Source: Alphaproteobacteria bacterium UBA6376 (GTDB lineage Bacteria > Pseudomonadota > Alphaproteobacteria > Rs-D84). From it: a stretch of DNA of 64,000 bases. The stretch spans positions 382,102 through 446,101 of the forward strand of contig DJQW01000001.1 in NCBI GenBank assembly GCA_002437665.1, read 5' to 3'. The stretch's first letter is position 1. Each line of letters begins with the position of its first letter. The position numbers and the translations under genes were made by a program. Positions 42,485-51,698 of this stretch are shown one piece after another. The notes under the pieces are model-generated. The model made no database searches. It was not told where the DNA came from and saw only the letters and a list, made by a program, of their open reading frames with translations.

Positions 42485-43621
42485 TTACATCGTATGTTGG
42501 GCAAATTCACGCAACATAATATTTTGCTGTGGCGCGTATGCCAACATTCCATTGTTTTTTGCCATGGCTGCTTGCGCGGGCTCTTTGAAATAGCGGCTGC
42601 GCACCATGTCCAACAATGCCGGACGTGGCATCGCGTTCAGGTTTGGACGCGGGCCGGTTGTGGTATCGTTACGCTCCAAGAACGACACCAACGCGGAATC
42701 AGGCATTGCCTCTATACGTTGCCATTCGGCGGCATATTGGGCGCGTGCAATCTTGCGCGTGTCGGCGGCAAATACATTCGATGCATCCCATGTTTCAAAC
42801 AGGTCGCCGATTGTTTCGCGGTTGTGGCCGGTATAGATATAGCGACCCTTTTCATCTGGGACAAATTTCCCGTTTTCAATGCGGCCGCGACCCAACAGCA
42901 TAATCATATGGAACTTGTTCTTGCTGCCGCGATAGCGGGGCACAACCAACATCGTACCGGCGGACAGTTCGTCTGCGGAAAAATTCTTGGCTGCAAACTG
43001 TGCGGCAACCGCATTGTGCACGGAATCAGGTGCATCTTGTGCAACCTTGCGGCGGGCCAAATATTTACCCAGCGCGACATTATATGCACTGTCAGATTCA
43101 AACATTTGCCCTTCGTGAATGGCGTTCTGGTATTCAGGCGCGGCGTATTTTTTGCGCATTTCGGATTTGAACGCAATGCATGCGCGGCTGGCATCCGTCG
43201 GCACAATGGTCAATGTGTCGCCCATATCGCGCAACGCGCGGTTCAGTTGCGTGTATTGCCCATACACACAGTGATACCCAACCGGCGCACCTGGTAATTC
43301 TTGGCGGACGGCACTGCGGTATTTAACCGTACCCAACAAAGGTTTCAATTTCTGCTGTGCGGTCAACATGTTATCGACATATTTGCCAACCAAATCGTCG
43401 GCCTTTTTGTCCAAAGACATCTGATCCAGTTGCGATTTCATTTCTGGATTCATGATGTCAATCATCGCATTAAAAGGCATCGCATTGGTGTCCAGTGCCG
43501 CGATGGTGTGCGTACTGGTCGGCGTTTGCGCGCTGGTGTTGGAATTGCTGGCACGTGACAGGCCCGCCAAAACCACAGACGCCGGAATCAGCACATACGG
43601 AACAATTTTTTTGAATGACAT
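42485..43621 (-). CDS. Exported protein of unknown function
   Basis: A 378-residue protein. The N-terminus (FKKIVPYVLIPASVVLAGLSRAS) is a signal peptide or anchor. The rest is soluble, with helical regions and one pair GYHCVYGQ...RACIAF that could form a disulphide. KNKFHMIMLLGRGRIENGKFV and YIYTGHNRETIG resemble a beta-hairpin of an amidase-like or SH3-like fold, but the resemblance is too weak to name. A good AGGAGG lies before the ATG. It is monocistronic. Confidence 0.65.
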   Translation of the reverse strand: MSFKKIVPYVLIPASVVLAGLSRASNSNTSAQTPTSTHTIAALDTNAMPFNAMIDIMNPEMKSQLDQMSLDKKADDLVGKYVDNMLTAQQKLKPLLGTVKYRSAVRQELPGAPVGYHCVYGQYTQLNRALRDMGDTLTIVPTDASRACIAFKSEMRKKYAAPEYQNAIHEGQMFESDSAYNVALGKYLARRKVAQDAPDSVHNAVAAQFAAKNFSADELSAGTMLVVPRYRGSKNKFHMIMLLGRGRIENGKFVPDEKGRYIYTGHNRETIGDLFETWDASNVFAADTRKIARAQYAAEWQRIEAMPDSALVSFLERNDTTTGPRPNLNAMPRPALLDMVRSRYFKEPAQAAMAKNNGMLAYAPQQNIMLREFAQHTM

Positions 43622-43967
43622 TTTTTACCTCCTTTGCAATCAAACAGACACACCCAGACCGTGCGGTCATGGTATGTTGATATTGTTTTTCGTTTTTGAT
43701 TGGTTCACCGCGATACAAAAACTTCGCGATGTACATTCAGACAATTTGGAAATCCAAACCGCCCCGACTTGCCATAATTCTTTACCGGCAGCCCGCCCCA
43801 TACGGGGAACCAAAGTTTGTATATACATATAATAGTTATGCGCGATAAAATTTCAAGTGGAAAATTGAAAAACTATTAAATTTTTTAATGAATTTTTTCA
43901 TCTCCACCTGAAAAAAAGGATTTTTTCTGTTGTTATTTTTTTTCAAATGTTCTAAATTTCGGGGGAA
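43622..43967. other. Intergenic region upstream of parC
   Basis: 346 bp, AT-rich toward parC, with TATAAT at about 43829 that could serve parC. No gene is supported. Confidence 0.45.
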
Positions 43968-46199
43968 ATGAGCAAGGAAATAATCGAAAATATTGAATCA
44001 CAACAACTGTCTGATGCGCTGTCCCAGCGGTATTTGTCATACGCGGTCAGCACGATTGTATCGCGCGCGCTGCCTGATGTCCGCGACGGGTTAAAGCCCG
44101 TACATCGTCGCATCTTGTATTCCATGTTGCGCCAGAAATTGTCGCCATCGGCGGCGTTTCGTAAATGCGCGACGGTGGTCGGCGACGTGCTGGGTCACTA
44201 TCATCCCCATGGGGACAGTTCGGTCTATGACGCAATGGTGCGCTTGGCCCAGGATTTCTCGGTACGCTATCCATTGATTGATGGTCAGGGTAACTTTGGT
44301 AATATCGATGGTGACCCCCAGGCGGCGTATCGTTATACCGAATCCAAAATGACCGATGCCGCCATGCTGATTATGGAGGGGATTGACGAAGACAGCGTTG
44401 ACATGATGCCGAATTTTGACGGCACAACGTCTGAACCCGTGGTTATGCCGGGGGCGTTCCCAAATTTGCTGGCCAACGGCGGTATGGGTATCGCGGTGGG
44501 TATGGCGACAAACATTCCAACCCATAATGTGGCAGAGGTTTGCGATGCCTTGAATCTGGTAATTGATAAACCGGACGCCACCACCGCCCAGATTATGAAG
44601 AAACTGGTCGGGCCTGATTTCCCAACGGGCGGCGTTTTGATTGACAGTTTTGACACAATCGTTAAAAACTATGAAACGGGTCGTGGCGCATTCCGCATTC
44701 GTGCGAAATGGGAAATTGAAAAACTGGATCGCGGTGCAGAGCAGGTGGTTATCACCGAAATCCCATATGGTCTGCTGAAATCCAAATTGGTGGAACAAAT
44801 CGCCGGCCTGATTGACGCACGCAAATTGCCATTGGTTGACGATATTGTCGATGAATCCACAACCGATGTTCGTATTGTTATCACACCAAAGAGCCGTAAT
44901 GTCCCATTGGACAAAATGATGGCGCACCTGTTTGCAATGACCGATTTGGAATATCGGTTCAATATGAACTTTAACGTCATCGATACCAATGGTGCACCGC
45001 GCGTGATGGGTATTGGATCGGTTCTGCGTGAATTTATCGCGCACCAGAAAAACGTTTTGGTACGTCGCACGAATTGGCGTTTGGGTAACATTACGCGTCG
45101 CTTGGAAATCTTGGGCGGTTTGCTGATTGTGTACCTGAATTTGGATCGTGTGATTGAAATCATCAGAACCGAAGATGACGCAAAATCCGTCTTGATGTCG
45201 GAATTTAAGTTGAGCGAGGTTCAGGTAGAGGCGATTCTGAACACCCGCCTGCGCAGTTTGCGTAAACTGGAAGAAATGGAAATCCGCCGCGAAGATGCCG
45301 AATTGTTGGCGGAACAAAAGAATTTGCAGGAATTGCTGGCATCTGACCAAATGCAGAATGACCAGTTAAAGGCGTGGTTCACCGATATTAAAAAGCGTTA
45401 TGATAAAAAGACCGCATTGGGTCGCCGCCGCACCACATGGGCGGAACAGACCGAAGAAATTGTGGTCAACGCCGACGAATTTATTGAAAAAGAACCATTG
45501 ACCATAATCTTGTCCACGATGGGATGGATTCGCGCGGCCAAGGGCACGTTGGATTTGAACAATTTGGATTTGAAATTCAAAGAGGGCGACGAACTGCAAT
45601 TCGCATTCCATGCGATGTCGACCGACAAAATCAACCTGTTCACATCGGCGGGCAAAATGTTCACATTGGCGGCAAACGAATTGCCGTCGGCGCGTGGGTT
45701 TGGTGAATCTGTACGTTTGATGGCGGACATCGCCGCGGATGAAACAATCGTGCGCGCGTTTGTCTTGGATGCGTCGGCAAAGTACCTGTTGGTGGCGCGC
45801 CATGGCACGGGATTCATCGTGTCGGGCGAAAATTGCTTGGCTCAGACCAAGAACGGCAAACAGGTTATGAACACAGACGCCACAAATCAGGCGATTATGT
45901 GTGTGCCGGTCACGGGTGACACGATTGCAATGTCGGGGTCAAACGACAAACTGTTGATATTCCCGACCAGTGAAATTCCCGAAATGACCCGTGGCAAGGG
46001 TGTGATATTGCAAAAATACAACGCCGACCGTACGTATGTTTTGGACGTTATGTTCTTTAACGCGGCGGACGGTTTCGGTTGGACAACGGGGCGTGGCACG
46101 ACCAAGTTGGACGATTGGACGCCGTGGACGGGGCGGCGTGCATCCCAGGGGCGCACCGTACCATTGGGATTCCCCCGCACCGGCAAATTCACAAAATAA
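43968..46199 (+). CDS. parC: DNA topoisomerase IV subunit A
   Basis: A 743-residue type II topoisomerase subunit that separates linked daughter chromosomes. N-terminal [30 protein letters not shown] contains the conserved start. The catalytic Tyr lies in [10 protein letters not shown], and the quinolone-determining region reads [20 protein letters not shown], keeping the susceptible-type Ser and an acidic residue four positions on. The C-terminal beta-pinwheel is short, as in ParC rather than GyrA, and lacks a GyrA box. It is preceded by GGGGGAA and closed by a terminator. Confidence 0.93.
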   Translation: MSKEIIENIESQQLSDALSQRYLSYAVSTIVSRALPDVRDGLKPVHRRILYSMLRQKLSPSAAFRKCATVVGDVLGHYHPHGDSSVYDAMVRLAQDFSVRYPLIDGQGNFGNIDGDPQAAYRYTESKMTDAAMLIMEGIDEDSVDMMPNFDGTTSEPVVMPGAFPNLLANGGMGIAVGMATNIPTHNVAEVCDALNLVIDKPDATTAQIMKKLVGPDFPTGGVLIDSFDTIVKNYETGRGAFRIRAKWEIEKLDRGAEQVVITEIPYGLLKSKLVEQIAGLIDARKLPLVDDIVDESTTDVRIVITPKSRNVPLDKMMAHLFAMTDLEYRFNMNFNVIDTNGAPRVMGIGSVLREFIAHQKNVLVRRTNWRLGNITRRLEILGGLLIVYLNLDRVIEIIRTEDDAKSVLMSEFKLSEVQVEAILNTRLRSLRKLEEMEIRREDAELLAEQKNLQELLASDQMQNDQLKAWFTDIKKRYDKKTALGRRRTTWAEQTEEIVVNADEFIEKEPLTIILSTMGWIRAAKGTLDLNNLDLKFKEGDELQFAFHAMSTDKINLFTSAGKMFTLAANELPSARGFGESVRLMADIAADETIVRAFVLDASAKYLLVARHGTGFIVSGENCLAQTKNGKQVMNTDATNQAIMCVPVTGDTIAMSGSNDKLLIFPTSEIPEMTRGKGVILQKYNADRTYVLDVMFFNAADGFGWTTGRGTTKLDDWTPWTGRRASQGRTVPLGFPRTGKFTK

Positions 46200-46202
46200 A
46201 AA

Positions 46203-46225
46203 CCGCCCCAAATGGGGTGGTTTTA
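46203..46225 (+). terminator. parC terminator
   Basis: CCGCCCCA-aa-TGGGGTGG followed by TTTTATTTTT. Confidence 0.8.
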
Positions 46226-46233
46226 TTTTTACC

Positions 46234-46262
46234 TTGCTTTTATTTTATCAAAAATTTACACT
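46234..46262 (+). promoter_or_regulatory. Candidate promoter of cysteine-rich operon leader
   Basis: TTGCTT (46234-46239), 17 bases, TACACT (46257-46262). Transcription would start just before the first leader hairpin. Confidence 0.5.
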
Positions 46263-46267
46263 TGATA

Positions 46268-46496
46268 TGAACCCACGGGGACGTGTGGGTTCGGGACTTA
46301 GAAAATCCCATAAGAAAGCGGTGCATTGCACCGAATGTCCGACGTATGAAAATGGTCGGCGCATATTGCGCCTGTTATTTTCTGTATCCCGACATATTTG
46401 GTCGGGAAGCGGTGGTTATATATCGAAAGCCATCGGGTCATTCTTTCTTATGATTTTTCTAACTTCCCGACCACCATACTCTGGTGGTTTTTGTTT
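46268..46496 (+). ncRNA. Structured leader with attenuator, copy A
   Basis: Hairpins in order: P1 ACCCAC/GTGGGT (46271-46290), P2 GGGA/TCCC (46293-46309), P3 GGTGC/GCACC (46320-46332), extra hairpins to 46372, then P4 TCCCGAC/GTCGGGA (46387-46407). The 3' strand of P4 (GGTCGGGAAG, 46400-46409) can instead pair with CTTCCCGACC (46463-46472), whose end is the 5' arm of terminator ACCACCA/TGGTGGT (46470-46488) followed by TTTTTGTTT. This is the logic of transcription attenuation. The order of elements is shared with the leader at 59321-59502. Confidence 0.7.
46470..46496 (+). terminator. Leader terminator upstream of cysteine-rich operon
   Basis: 7-bp stem ACCACCA/TGGTGGT, 5-base loop, then TTTTTGTTT. 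It lies before the coding start, so it acts as an attenuator. Confidence 0.75.
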
Positions 46497-46521
46497 GGTT
46501 GCACAGCAATAGGGGGTGTTA

Positions 46522-46962
46522 GTGATAAATAATAAAATTTGTTTTTATATAATTTCTGCATTTGTGTTATGCGGGGGGCAATCCGCCGATGCGGCTGCCT
46601 GGTTGAACGGGTGCACAGAATCCAAGTATTGCATATGTGGAAATAGGATGGTCGGGGCAACTCAGAATAAATATTGCTGCCCAGAAACGAAAACATCAAC
46701 AACGATAACATGTCCATCTGGTTGGACGAAAGAAACATATTCTGGCATACAAATTCCAGAAGCACCCACTAAATACGTCTGTACCCGCGCTGACGAAACA
46801 ACATACAACGCGTTATCGCATTCGTATGTAAAAACGACGTATTCCACATGTTGGGCGGAATCCACCACCACGACCGAAACACGCTATTGCCCAACGACAA
46901 CGGATTCGTGTGGTTTGAAACTTGACTGTAAACTGGGTGACAGCCCAATCTTGGATTTATAG
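46522..46962 (+). CDS. Secreted cysteine-rich protein
   Basis: A 146-residue protein with signal peptide (ICFYIISAFVLCGGQSADAAA). The mature part has about 15 cysteines, in CTESKYCICGN, YCCPETKTSTTITC and TTDSCGLKLDCKLGDS, implying disulphides in the periplasm or outside. GTG 46522 has AGGGGG five bases upstream; GTG 46516 is an alternative. It is co-transcribed with the 46981 gene and preceded by an attenuator-like leader. No known fold. Confidence 0.7.
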   Translation: MINNKICFYIISAFVLCGGQSADAAAWLNGCTESKYCICGNRMVGATQNKYCCPETKTSTTITCPSGWTKETYSGIQIPEAPTKYVCTRADETTYNALSHSYVKTTYSTCWAESTTTTETRYCPTTTDSCGLKLDCKLGDSPILDL

Positions 46963-46980
46963 AAGCAGAGAGAATATCGC

Positions 46981-47307
46981 ATGAAAAAATTATTTTTATT
47001 GATTGTTATATTATTATGTGTGTCCGCGCGTGCTGCGGTAACAACGCCCCCAGATACAGATGCGCAGTGCCTGCCTGCTACAGTCACAACTGTTGCATGT
47101 GGGGCGGGGTACTACTTGAAAAATTCGCGCTTGGGGTGCGCGCGTTGTCCGGAAATTGGTAAAAATTCTGCGGGCAAGGTCATATACGGCACAACGCCCG
47201 ATAAAAATACAGGTGGCATTGAATCATGTTATGCACCATCGGGTGACTACATGGATGATACAGGCGGGTTTACGTTTACCAATCAATGCCAATATTCGTT
47301 AAATTGA
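46981..47307 (+). CDS. Secreted cysteine-rich protein, paralogue of C-terminal domain at 59536
   Basis: A 108-residue protein with signal peptide (LFLLIVILLCVSARAA). The mature region has CGAGYYLKNSRLGCARCPEI and ends GFTFTNQCQYSLN, which parallels the end of the 272-residue protein at 59536 (GYYGAEGSTTCHKCPTE ... YSFSQNCNYSNN). The shared pattern is GYY-C-x2-CP-...-CY-...-C-x-Y-S. It starts 18 bases after the preceding gene. Function unknown. Confidence 0.72.
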   Translation: MKKLFLLIVILLCVSARAAVTTPPDTDAQCLPATVTTVACGAGYYLKNSRLGCARCPEIGKNSAGKVIYGTTPDKNTGGIESCYAPSGDYMDDTGGFTFTNQCQYSLN

Positions 47308-47361
47308 TTAAGCAATAACTTTATCACTCATTCACTTTATCACTGTTACACTAATAAAAAA

Positions 47362-47386
47362 CGCCCCATTTGGGGCGGTTTTATTA
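47362..47386. terminator. Bidirectional terminator
   Basis: CGCCCCA-tt-TGGGGCG flanked by AAAAA and GGTTTTATT, between the cysteine-rich operon and rpmG. Confidence 0.8.
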
Positions 47387-47563
47387 GTGAGGCATTTTGC
47401 CTTCGGTCATGACCACGTGCTTGCGCAGTTTTGGGTCATACTTGCGGAATTTCATTTTGCCAGCCGTGTTTTCGGACTTGGTATTCTTGGTTGTTGTATA
47501 GAAATAGCCGGTTTCCTTGTTTTCCAGCTTTACAACTTCCTTGCTGCCTTTTTTAGATGCCAT
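47384..47563 (-). CDS. rpmG: 50S ribosomal protein L33
   Basis: A 59-residue protein, MASKKGSKEVVKLENKETG, continuing GYFYTTTKNTKS and MKFRKYDPKLRKHVVMTEGK. This is the bacterial L33 pattern of the zinc-free type (no CxxC). AAAGG lies eight bases before the ATG. It is transcribed alone and ends at the shared terminator. Confidence 0.92.
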   Translation of the reverse strand: MASKKGSKEVVKLENKETGYFYTTTKNTKSENTAGKMKFRKYDPKLRKHVVMTEGKMPH

Positions 47564-47647
47564 GTTTATTACCTTTTGATTATTCTGATGCCGATTTTAT
47601 GTTAAAAATTACCAGAAAGCAAGTGTTTTTTACTACTAATGCATTAT

Positions 47648-47741
47648 TGGTGCGGGCGAAGAGAATCGAACTCTTACGGGTTGCCCAGACACGCCCCTAA
47701 ATCCAGCGCGTCTACCAGTTTGGTTGCGGCGCGCCGCAACC
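47648..47741 (-). pseudogene. Decayed tRNA-Leu copy with palindrome at its 5' end
   Basis: On the minus strand the 3' part (D-arm AAACTGGTAGACGCG, loop with TTTAG, long variable arm, T-arm, 3' acceptor CGCCCGC-A-CCA) resembles the intact tRNA-Leu next to it, but the anticodon stem cannot close. The 5' acceptor strand is replaced by the 20-bp perfect palindrome GGTTGCGGCGCGCCGCAACC (47722-47741). Confidence 0.7.
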
Positions 47742-47781
47742 GCAGGACGCGATGCGCCCTAGTCGCCACGAACATTACTAT

Positions 47782-47866
47782 TGGTGCAGGTAAAGAGATT
47801 TGAACTCTTACGGGTTGCCCCACAGGAACCTAAATCCAGCGCGTCTACCAGTTTCGCCATACCTGC
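47782..47866 (-). tRNA. tRNA-Leu (anticodon TAG)
   Basis: Acceptor GCAGGTA pairs with TACCTGC, then A and encoded CCA. D-arm GGCGAAACTGGTAGACGC; anticodon loop TTTAGGT with anticodon TAG; long variable arm and T-arm GAGTTCAAATCTC. The anticodon stem has one T-T mismatch. Confidence 0.88.
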
Positions 47867-47879
47867 ACAGTGGAAATTT

Positions 47880-47999
47880 TTAATATACTGGGTAATTGCG
47901 GGGGTACGATGGGTCAGGGTGACTCAGATCTGATTTTACCCCGCACGCCGCCGTCGCCAATGTCGCAATCAATAAAAATCCAATAAATACACGTTTCAT
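47880..47999 (-). CDS. lptM: LptM/YifL-like small lipoprotein
   Basis: A 39-residue lipoprotein: MKRVFIGFLLIATLATAAC with lipobox ATAAC, then GVKSDLSHPDPSYPRNYPVY. The CG-x-K start and Pro/Tyr-rich tail match the LptM family, which helps mature the LptD-LptE translocon. No good ribosome site apart from AGGG directly upstream. It lies just beyond the tRNA-Leu gene. Identity as LptM is probable but rests on a short sequence. Confidence 0.7.
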   Translation of the reverse strand: MKRVFIGFLLIATLATAACGVKSDLSHPDPSYPRNYPVY

Positions 48000-48130
48000 G
48001 TCCCTGATTATAATCGCGTCACGGGCATTAGTCAAATATTTACCTGATGCGGATTACTGTCCTGTTAAACGGTGGTGCTGCGCGCGTTATGATTGATACA
48101 TAACTTTTTCAACCAAAGGGGAAACAGATT

Positions 48131-49903
48131 ATGTATTACAGTAACGGTAATTACGAGGCATTTGCCGACGCGCGCAAACCAGCTGGCGCAGACAAAAAAT
48201 CAGCATACATTATTGGTGGCGGATTGGCCGGATTGGCGGCGGCGGTATTTATGATACGCGACGCAAAAATGTCCGGTAAAAAGATTCAGATTCTGGAAGA
48301 GTTGTCCATTTCCGGTGGCAGTATGGACGGTATCAAGAATCCAAAGTTGGGCTATATCATTCGCGGTGGCCGTGAAATGGAGGCGCACTTTGAAACCCTG
48401 TGGGATTTGTTTCGGTCTATTCCATCACTCGAAGATGAAAATGTATCTGTATTGGACGAATTTTATTGGCTGAACAAAGAAGACCCCAGTTTTTCGCACA
48501 CGCGTGTAATTGAAAATCGTGGCCAGCAAATTCCAACCGACGGCAAATTGACACTGACGCCACGCGCGATACGCGAATTGGTCGATTTGGCAATGACACC
48601 CGAAGATAAATTGCAAGACGCCCGTATCGACCAAGTATTTACATCGGAATTTTTTGAATCTAATTTCTGGATTTATTGGGCGACGATGTTCGCGTTTGAA
48701 CCGTGGTCCAGTGCGATGGAAATGCGCCGTTATATATTACGCTTTATTCACCACGTGGGCAGTTTGGCGGACATGTCTGCATTGAAATTTACAAAATACA
48801 ACCAGTATGAATCGCTGATTACACCACTGGTTCGGTGGCTGACCGCGCGCGGGGTAAAGTTCCACTATGATACGCGCGTGACCAATGTCGTCATTGATTC
48901 TGGTGCATCGAACAAGGTTGCAAAGTCCATAGAAATGGTGCACGCCGGTCGCAAAAAAACAATCAACCTGTCGCCGGACGATTTGGTGTTTATCACCAAC
49001 GGTTCTATTACCGAAAGCAGTACATATGGCGACAACAACACGCCCGCACCACGTCCCAGTGGCATCGGGGCCAGTTGGGAATTGTGGAAAAATATCGCCG
49101 CACAAAATTCCGAGTTTGGCCGTCCGGACAAGTTCTGTGAAAACATCCCCGCGGCAAATTGGGTAATGTCGGCGACAATCACACTGACCGACGACCGCGT
49201 TGTCCCGTACATCAAAAAGATTTGCAAGAAAGACCCGCACAGTGGTTCTATTGTTACCAGCGGCCCCGTCACAATCCGCGATTCTAATTGGCTGTACGGT
49301 TTTTCCATTTCACGCCAGCCGCATTTCCGTGCGCAAAAACCGAACGAGATTGTCGTCTGGACATACGGCCTGTTTTCGAACAAAATCGGCAACTATGTGA
49401 AAAAGAAAATTGCCGATTGCACGGGCGCAGAACTGTGCGCCGAATGGTTGTATCACATCGGTGTGCCAATCGCAGAAATCGAAGATATCGCGCACAATGC
49501 GTCGCACACCGTGCCGTGCCACATGCCGTTTATTTCAACATACTTTATGCCACGCGCATTGGGCGACCGACCATTGGTCGTGCCAACAGGGGCGGTGAAC
49601 TTTGCGTTCATCGGTAACTATGCCGAAACCGATCGCGATACAGTTTTCACAACCGAATATTCGGTTCGCACCGCGATGCAGGCGGTCTATACCTTGTTGA
49701 ATGTTGACCGCGCCGTGCCAGAGGTCTTTCCATCGTGCTTTGACGTACGCGTCCTGATGCGCAGCGTGTATTTCCTGAACGATAAAAAGAAACTGGCAGA
49801 TATCGAAATGCCATGGTTTATGAAAATGCTGGGTGCGGCGGGCCTTAAACATGTGCGCGACACATACATCGCCGAATTGATGCACCAAGAAGGATTGATA
49901 TAA
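48131..49903 (+). CDS. ohyA: Oleate hydratase (FAD-dependent)
   Basis: A 590-residue flavoenzyme that adds water to the double bond of oleic and related fatty acids, giving 10-hydroxy acids. The Rossmann FAD motif IIGGGLAGLAAAVFMI lies at about residue 28, followed by LEELSISGGSMDG. The family's catalytic region YIIRGGREMEAHFETLW is present, and the end region (PRALGDRPLVVPTGAVNFAFIGNY) is typical. It is thought to detoxify host unsaturated fatty acids at the membrane. AAGGGG precedes the ATG; a terminator follows at 49926-49949. Confidence 0.93.
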   Translation: MYYSNGNYEAFADARKPAGADKKSAYIIGGGLAGLAAAVFMIRDAKMSGKKIQILEELSISGGSMDGIKNPKLGYIIRGGREMEAHFETLWDLFRSIPSLEDENVSVLDEFYWLNKEDPSFSHTRVIENRGQQIPTDGKLTLTPRAIRELVDLAMTPEDKLQDARIDQVFTSEFFESNFWIYWATMFAFEPWSSAMEMRRYILRFIHHVGSLADMSALKFTKYNQYESLITPLVRWLTARGVKFHYDTRVTNVVIDSGASNKVAKSIEMVHAGRKKTINLSPDDLVFITNGSITESSTYGDNNTPAPRPSGIGASWELWKNIAAQNSEFGRPDKFCENIPAANWVMSATITLTDDRVVPYIKKICKKDPHSGSIVTSGPVTIRDSNWLYGFSISRQPHFRAQKPNEIVVWTYGLFSNKIGNYVKKKIADCTGAELCAEWLYHIGVPIAEIEDIAHNASHTVPCHMPFISTYFMPRALGDRPLVVPTGAVNFAFIGNYAETDRDTVFTTEYSVRTAMQAVYTLLNVDRAVPEVFPSCFDVRVLMRSVYFLNDKKKLADIEMPWFMKMLGAAGLKHVRDTYIAELMHQEGLI

Positions 49904-49925
49904 CTAACCTGAAACAATCCAAAAC

Positions 49926-49956
49926 AAAACGCCCTGTGTGGGGCGTTTCGTTTTTT
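49926..49956. terminator. Terminator after oleate hydratase
   Basis: ACGCCC-tgtgtg-GGGCGT with AAAACAAA before and TTCGTTTTTTT after; it can serve both convergent genes. Confidence 0.75.
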
Positions 49957-50288
49957 TATTCTGCGAAAATCTTTTCTGGCGTACCCAAACAACAGAACCC
50001 GACAATCAAATCAACAAACGCCCATATGCACGAAATAAACACACCAATAATGCTGATGGTCAACACAGTCATCAAAATCGCCGTGCCATATTTTCCGGCA
50101 TAGTATCTGTGTGCACCAATAATGCCCAAGAACCAGCACAACAGCAAATAAACAACAATCGATTTTTTGCCCTTGTACAGGCCGTTGATTGTTTTGCCCA
50201 GTGTTTTATTTGGACAACCACAGTGCGGGCACGTGATGGCCTGACTGGACATCTTTTTGCCACATTCGGTACAGAAAATCATCGCCAT
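49956..50288 (-). CDS. Zinc-ribbon TM2-domain membrane protein
   Basis: A 110-residue protein. The N-terminal zinc ribbon reads FCTECGKKMSSQAITCPHCGCPN. A TM2 domain follows with two hydrophobic segments joined by FLGIIGAHRYYAGKYGTAI (GxxGxHrFY pattern). TM2 proteins are common but poorly understood membrane proteins. AAAGGA lies seven bases before the ATG at 50288. Confidence 0.85.
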   Translation of the reverse strand: MAMIFCTECGKKMSSQAITCPHCGCPNKTLGKTINGLYKGKKSIVVYLLLCWFLGIIGAHRYYAGKYGTAILMTVLTISIIGVFISCIWAFVDLIVGFCCLGTPEKIFAE

Positions 50289-50480
50289 ATCAAAATCCTT
50301 TGTTTTGATATATGATTATATACCCACCAACCATTTGCAAGGGTAAAAATGATTGTTGAAATAAAAAATGCCCCAAACGGGTCATTTGTTATTTTTGCTC
50401 GGCCGCAGCGCATACTGTACAATTCCATAAATTGCTGAACTCAGAGAATCACAGATGTTTGTGAAGAAATAGATTCAAAA

Positions 50481-50966
50481 TTAATATTTAATTTCGTCTA
50501 ATATCAAGTAAAAATCTGGGACATGTTTTGGTGACATACCATTCAACAAACTAACAGATGCGACCGACCCGAATGGCGTATAAAAATTATCGTCAAATTC
50601 ATAGTATTTACGAATGCATGCGTTGATTTGTTTTTCTAAATCAGACATTGACATATGAATCATCATATCCCAAACTTTTTCTCGAATTTCATCATATTTG
50701 TAATCGCCAAACCTGTAATTGTCCCAGGAATAAGACAAGATTTGTTCTGCTTGTTTTTCGTTCAAATCTTGTATGCTTTTTGGAAAATTGTAACGCGGAT
50801 GCGCCGCACGATACATATCTAATTTTTCTTGGTTTACTGCATAAGCATTTTTATGCACATTGACTACGGCTGTTTTTTCTACTGCCTGATTGATAAAATC
50901 ATCCTTCCTATTGGCAATGGCACATGCCGGAATCAACAAAAACAGAACAAACAAGAACTTCTTCAT
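50481..50966 (-). CDS. Exported protein of unknown function
   Basis: A 161-residue protein with signal peptide (MKKFLFVLFLLIPACAIA). Whether it is a lipoprotein (cysteine in PAC) or cleaved after AIA is open. The mature part is helical and charged (NRKDDFINQAVEKTAVV), with no known domain. The start at 50966 gives a clean signal peptide; 12 extra upstream residues would spoil it. Its AT content is higher than its neighbours, hinting at acquisition. Confidence 0.62.
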   Translation of the reverse strand: MKKFLFVLFLLIPACAIANRKDDFINQAVEKTAVVNVHKNAYAVNQEKLDMYRAAHPRYNFPKSIQDLNEKQAEQILSYSWDNYRFGDYKYDEIREKVWDMMIHMSMSDLEKQINACIRKYYEFDDNFYTPFGSVASVSLLNGMSPKHVPDFYLILDEIKY

Positions 50967-51421
50967 ATGCTGATTATGGCAAAGCCCCTGTATAAAAATC
51001 AATATCTATTTGTACGAGAGGCATCGCGATAAATCGCTCTGCTACTCATAGTGGCAGCCCCACCGCCCCTTGACAAACAATAATCAAACACCATGCAAAA
51101 ACTCTAATATAAAATATCCGTTTTTGCGGGTTTGCTAATTGTTTGTCTGCGTATTCGCCATGCGTGCCGTTGGCACTCTGGCGCATCCTTCGTGGGGCTT
51201 TTTGCAAAATAAAAAATGGCCCAAACGGGTCATTTATTATTTTGGCAGCCCCACTCGGATTGTTCGCTGTGTGGCGCACGCGCCACCGCTCACCATACGT
51301 AAGGCGCGAACGTCGCGCAAAGTATTGCGCTTGTTCTTGCCAACTATCATGTCGAACCTGCGGTTCTCATCCGGTGACCGACACAAAATAAAAAGACCAC
51401 CTTTCGGTGGTCGTTTTATTT
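50967..51421. repeat. Intergenic region with repeated tRNA-Glu 3' ends and terminators
   Basis: Sequence GGCAGCCCCAC recurs at 51053 and 51243, and for 20 bases (TTGGCAGCCCCACTCGGATT) the second is identical to the 3' end of the tRNA-Glu gene at 51421. Each lies beside a small terminator-like hairpin (ATGGCCCaaacGGGTCAT near 51216, related to one near 50367). No gene is supported in this stretch. Confidence 0.6.
51395..51412 (-). terminator. Terminator of tRNA-Glu
   Basis: GACCACC-tttc-GGTGGTC hairpin, T-rich on the minus strand after it. Confidence 0.75.
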
Positions 51422-51496
51422 TGGCAGCCCCACTCGGATTCGAACCGGGATTCTCGCCTTGAAAGGGCGGTGTCCTAACCATTAGACGATGGGGCC
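51422..51496 (-). tRNA. tRNA-Glu (anticodon TTC)
   Basis: Acceptor GGCCCCA pairs with TGGGGCT (one G-U), then G and encoded CCA. D-arm CGTCTAATGGTTAGGAC; anticodon loop CTTTCAA with TTC; T-arm GGTTCGAATCC. One mismatch in the T-stem. Confidence 0.92.
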
Positions 51497-51534
51497 AAAA
51501 CTTGAAACGCAATTTTCGGTTCTGACACCCTCTT

Positions 51535-51557
51535 TGTCATTCCTGCGCAGGCAGGAA
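51535..51557. repeat. REP-like palindromic element
   Basis: Contains CCTGCGCAGGCAGG preceded by GTCATT; the same unit recurs twice in inverted orientation at 53299 and 53424. Confidence 0.65.
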
Positions 51558-51698
51558 CGATGGGGCCAAAACTTTTTATTGCCGCCAGATTATAACTGGT
51601 GCGTACCATTTTGTCAAGCGGAAATACGTAATAAAAACGCCTTGAAATATTTGGAGGTCATGTTACCATCGCGTGCATAGAGACAAGGGGTGGCAAAC

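Noticed and set aside
46036..46512. Open frame running from the end of parC through the cysteine-rich leader, as a coding leader peptide
   Set aside because: The corresponding leader at 59.3 kb has no equivalent frame, while the RNA pairings are shared.
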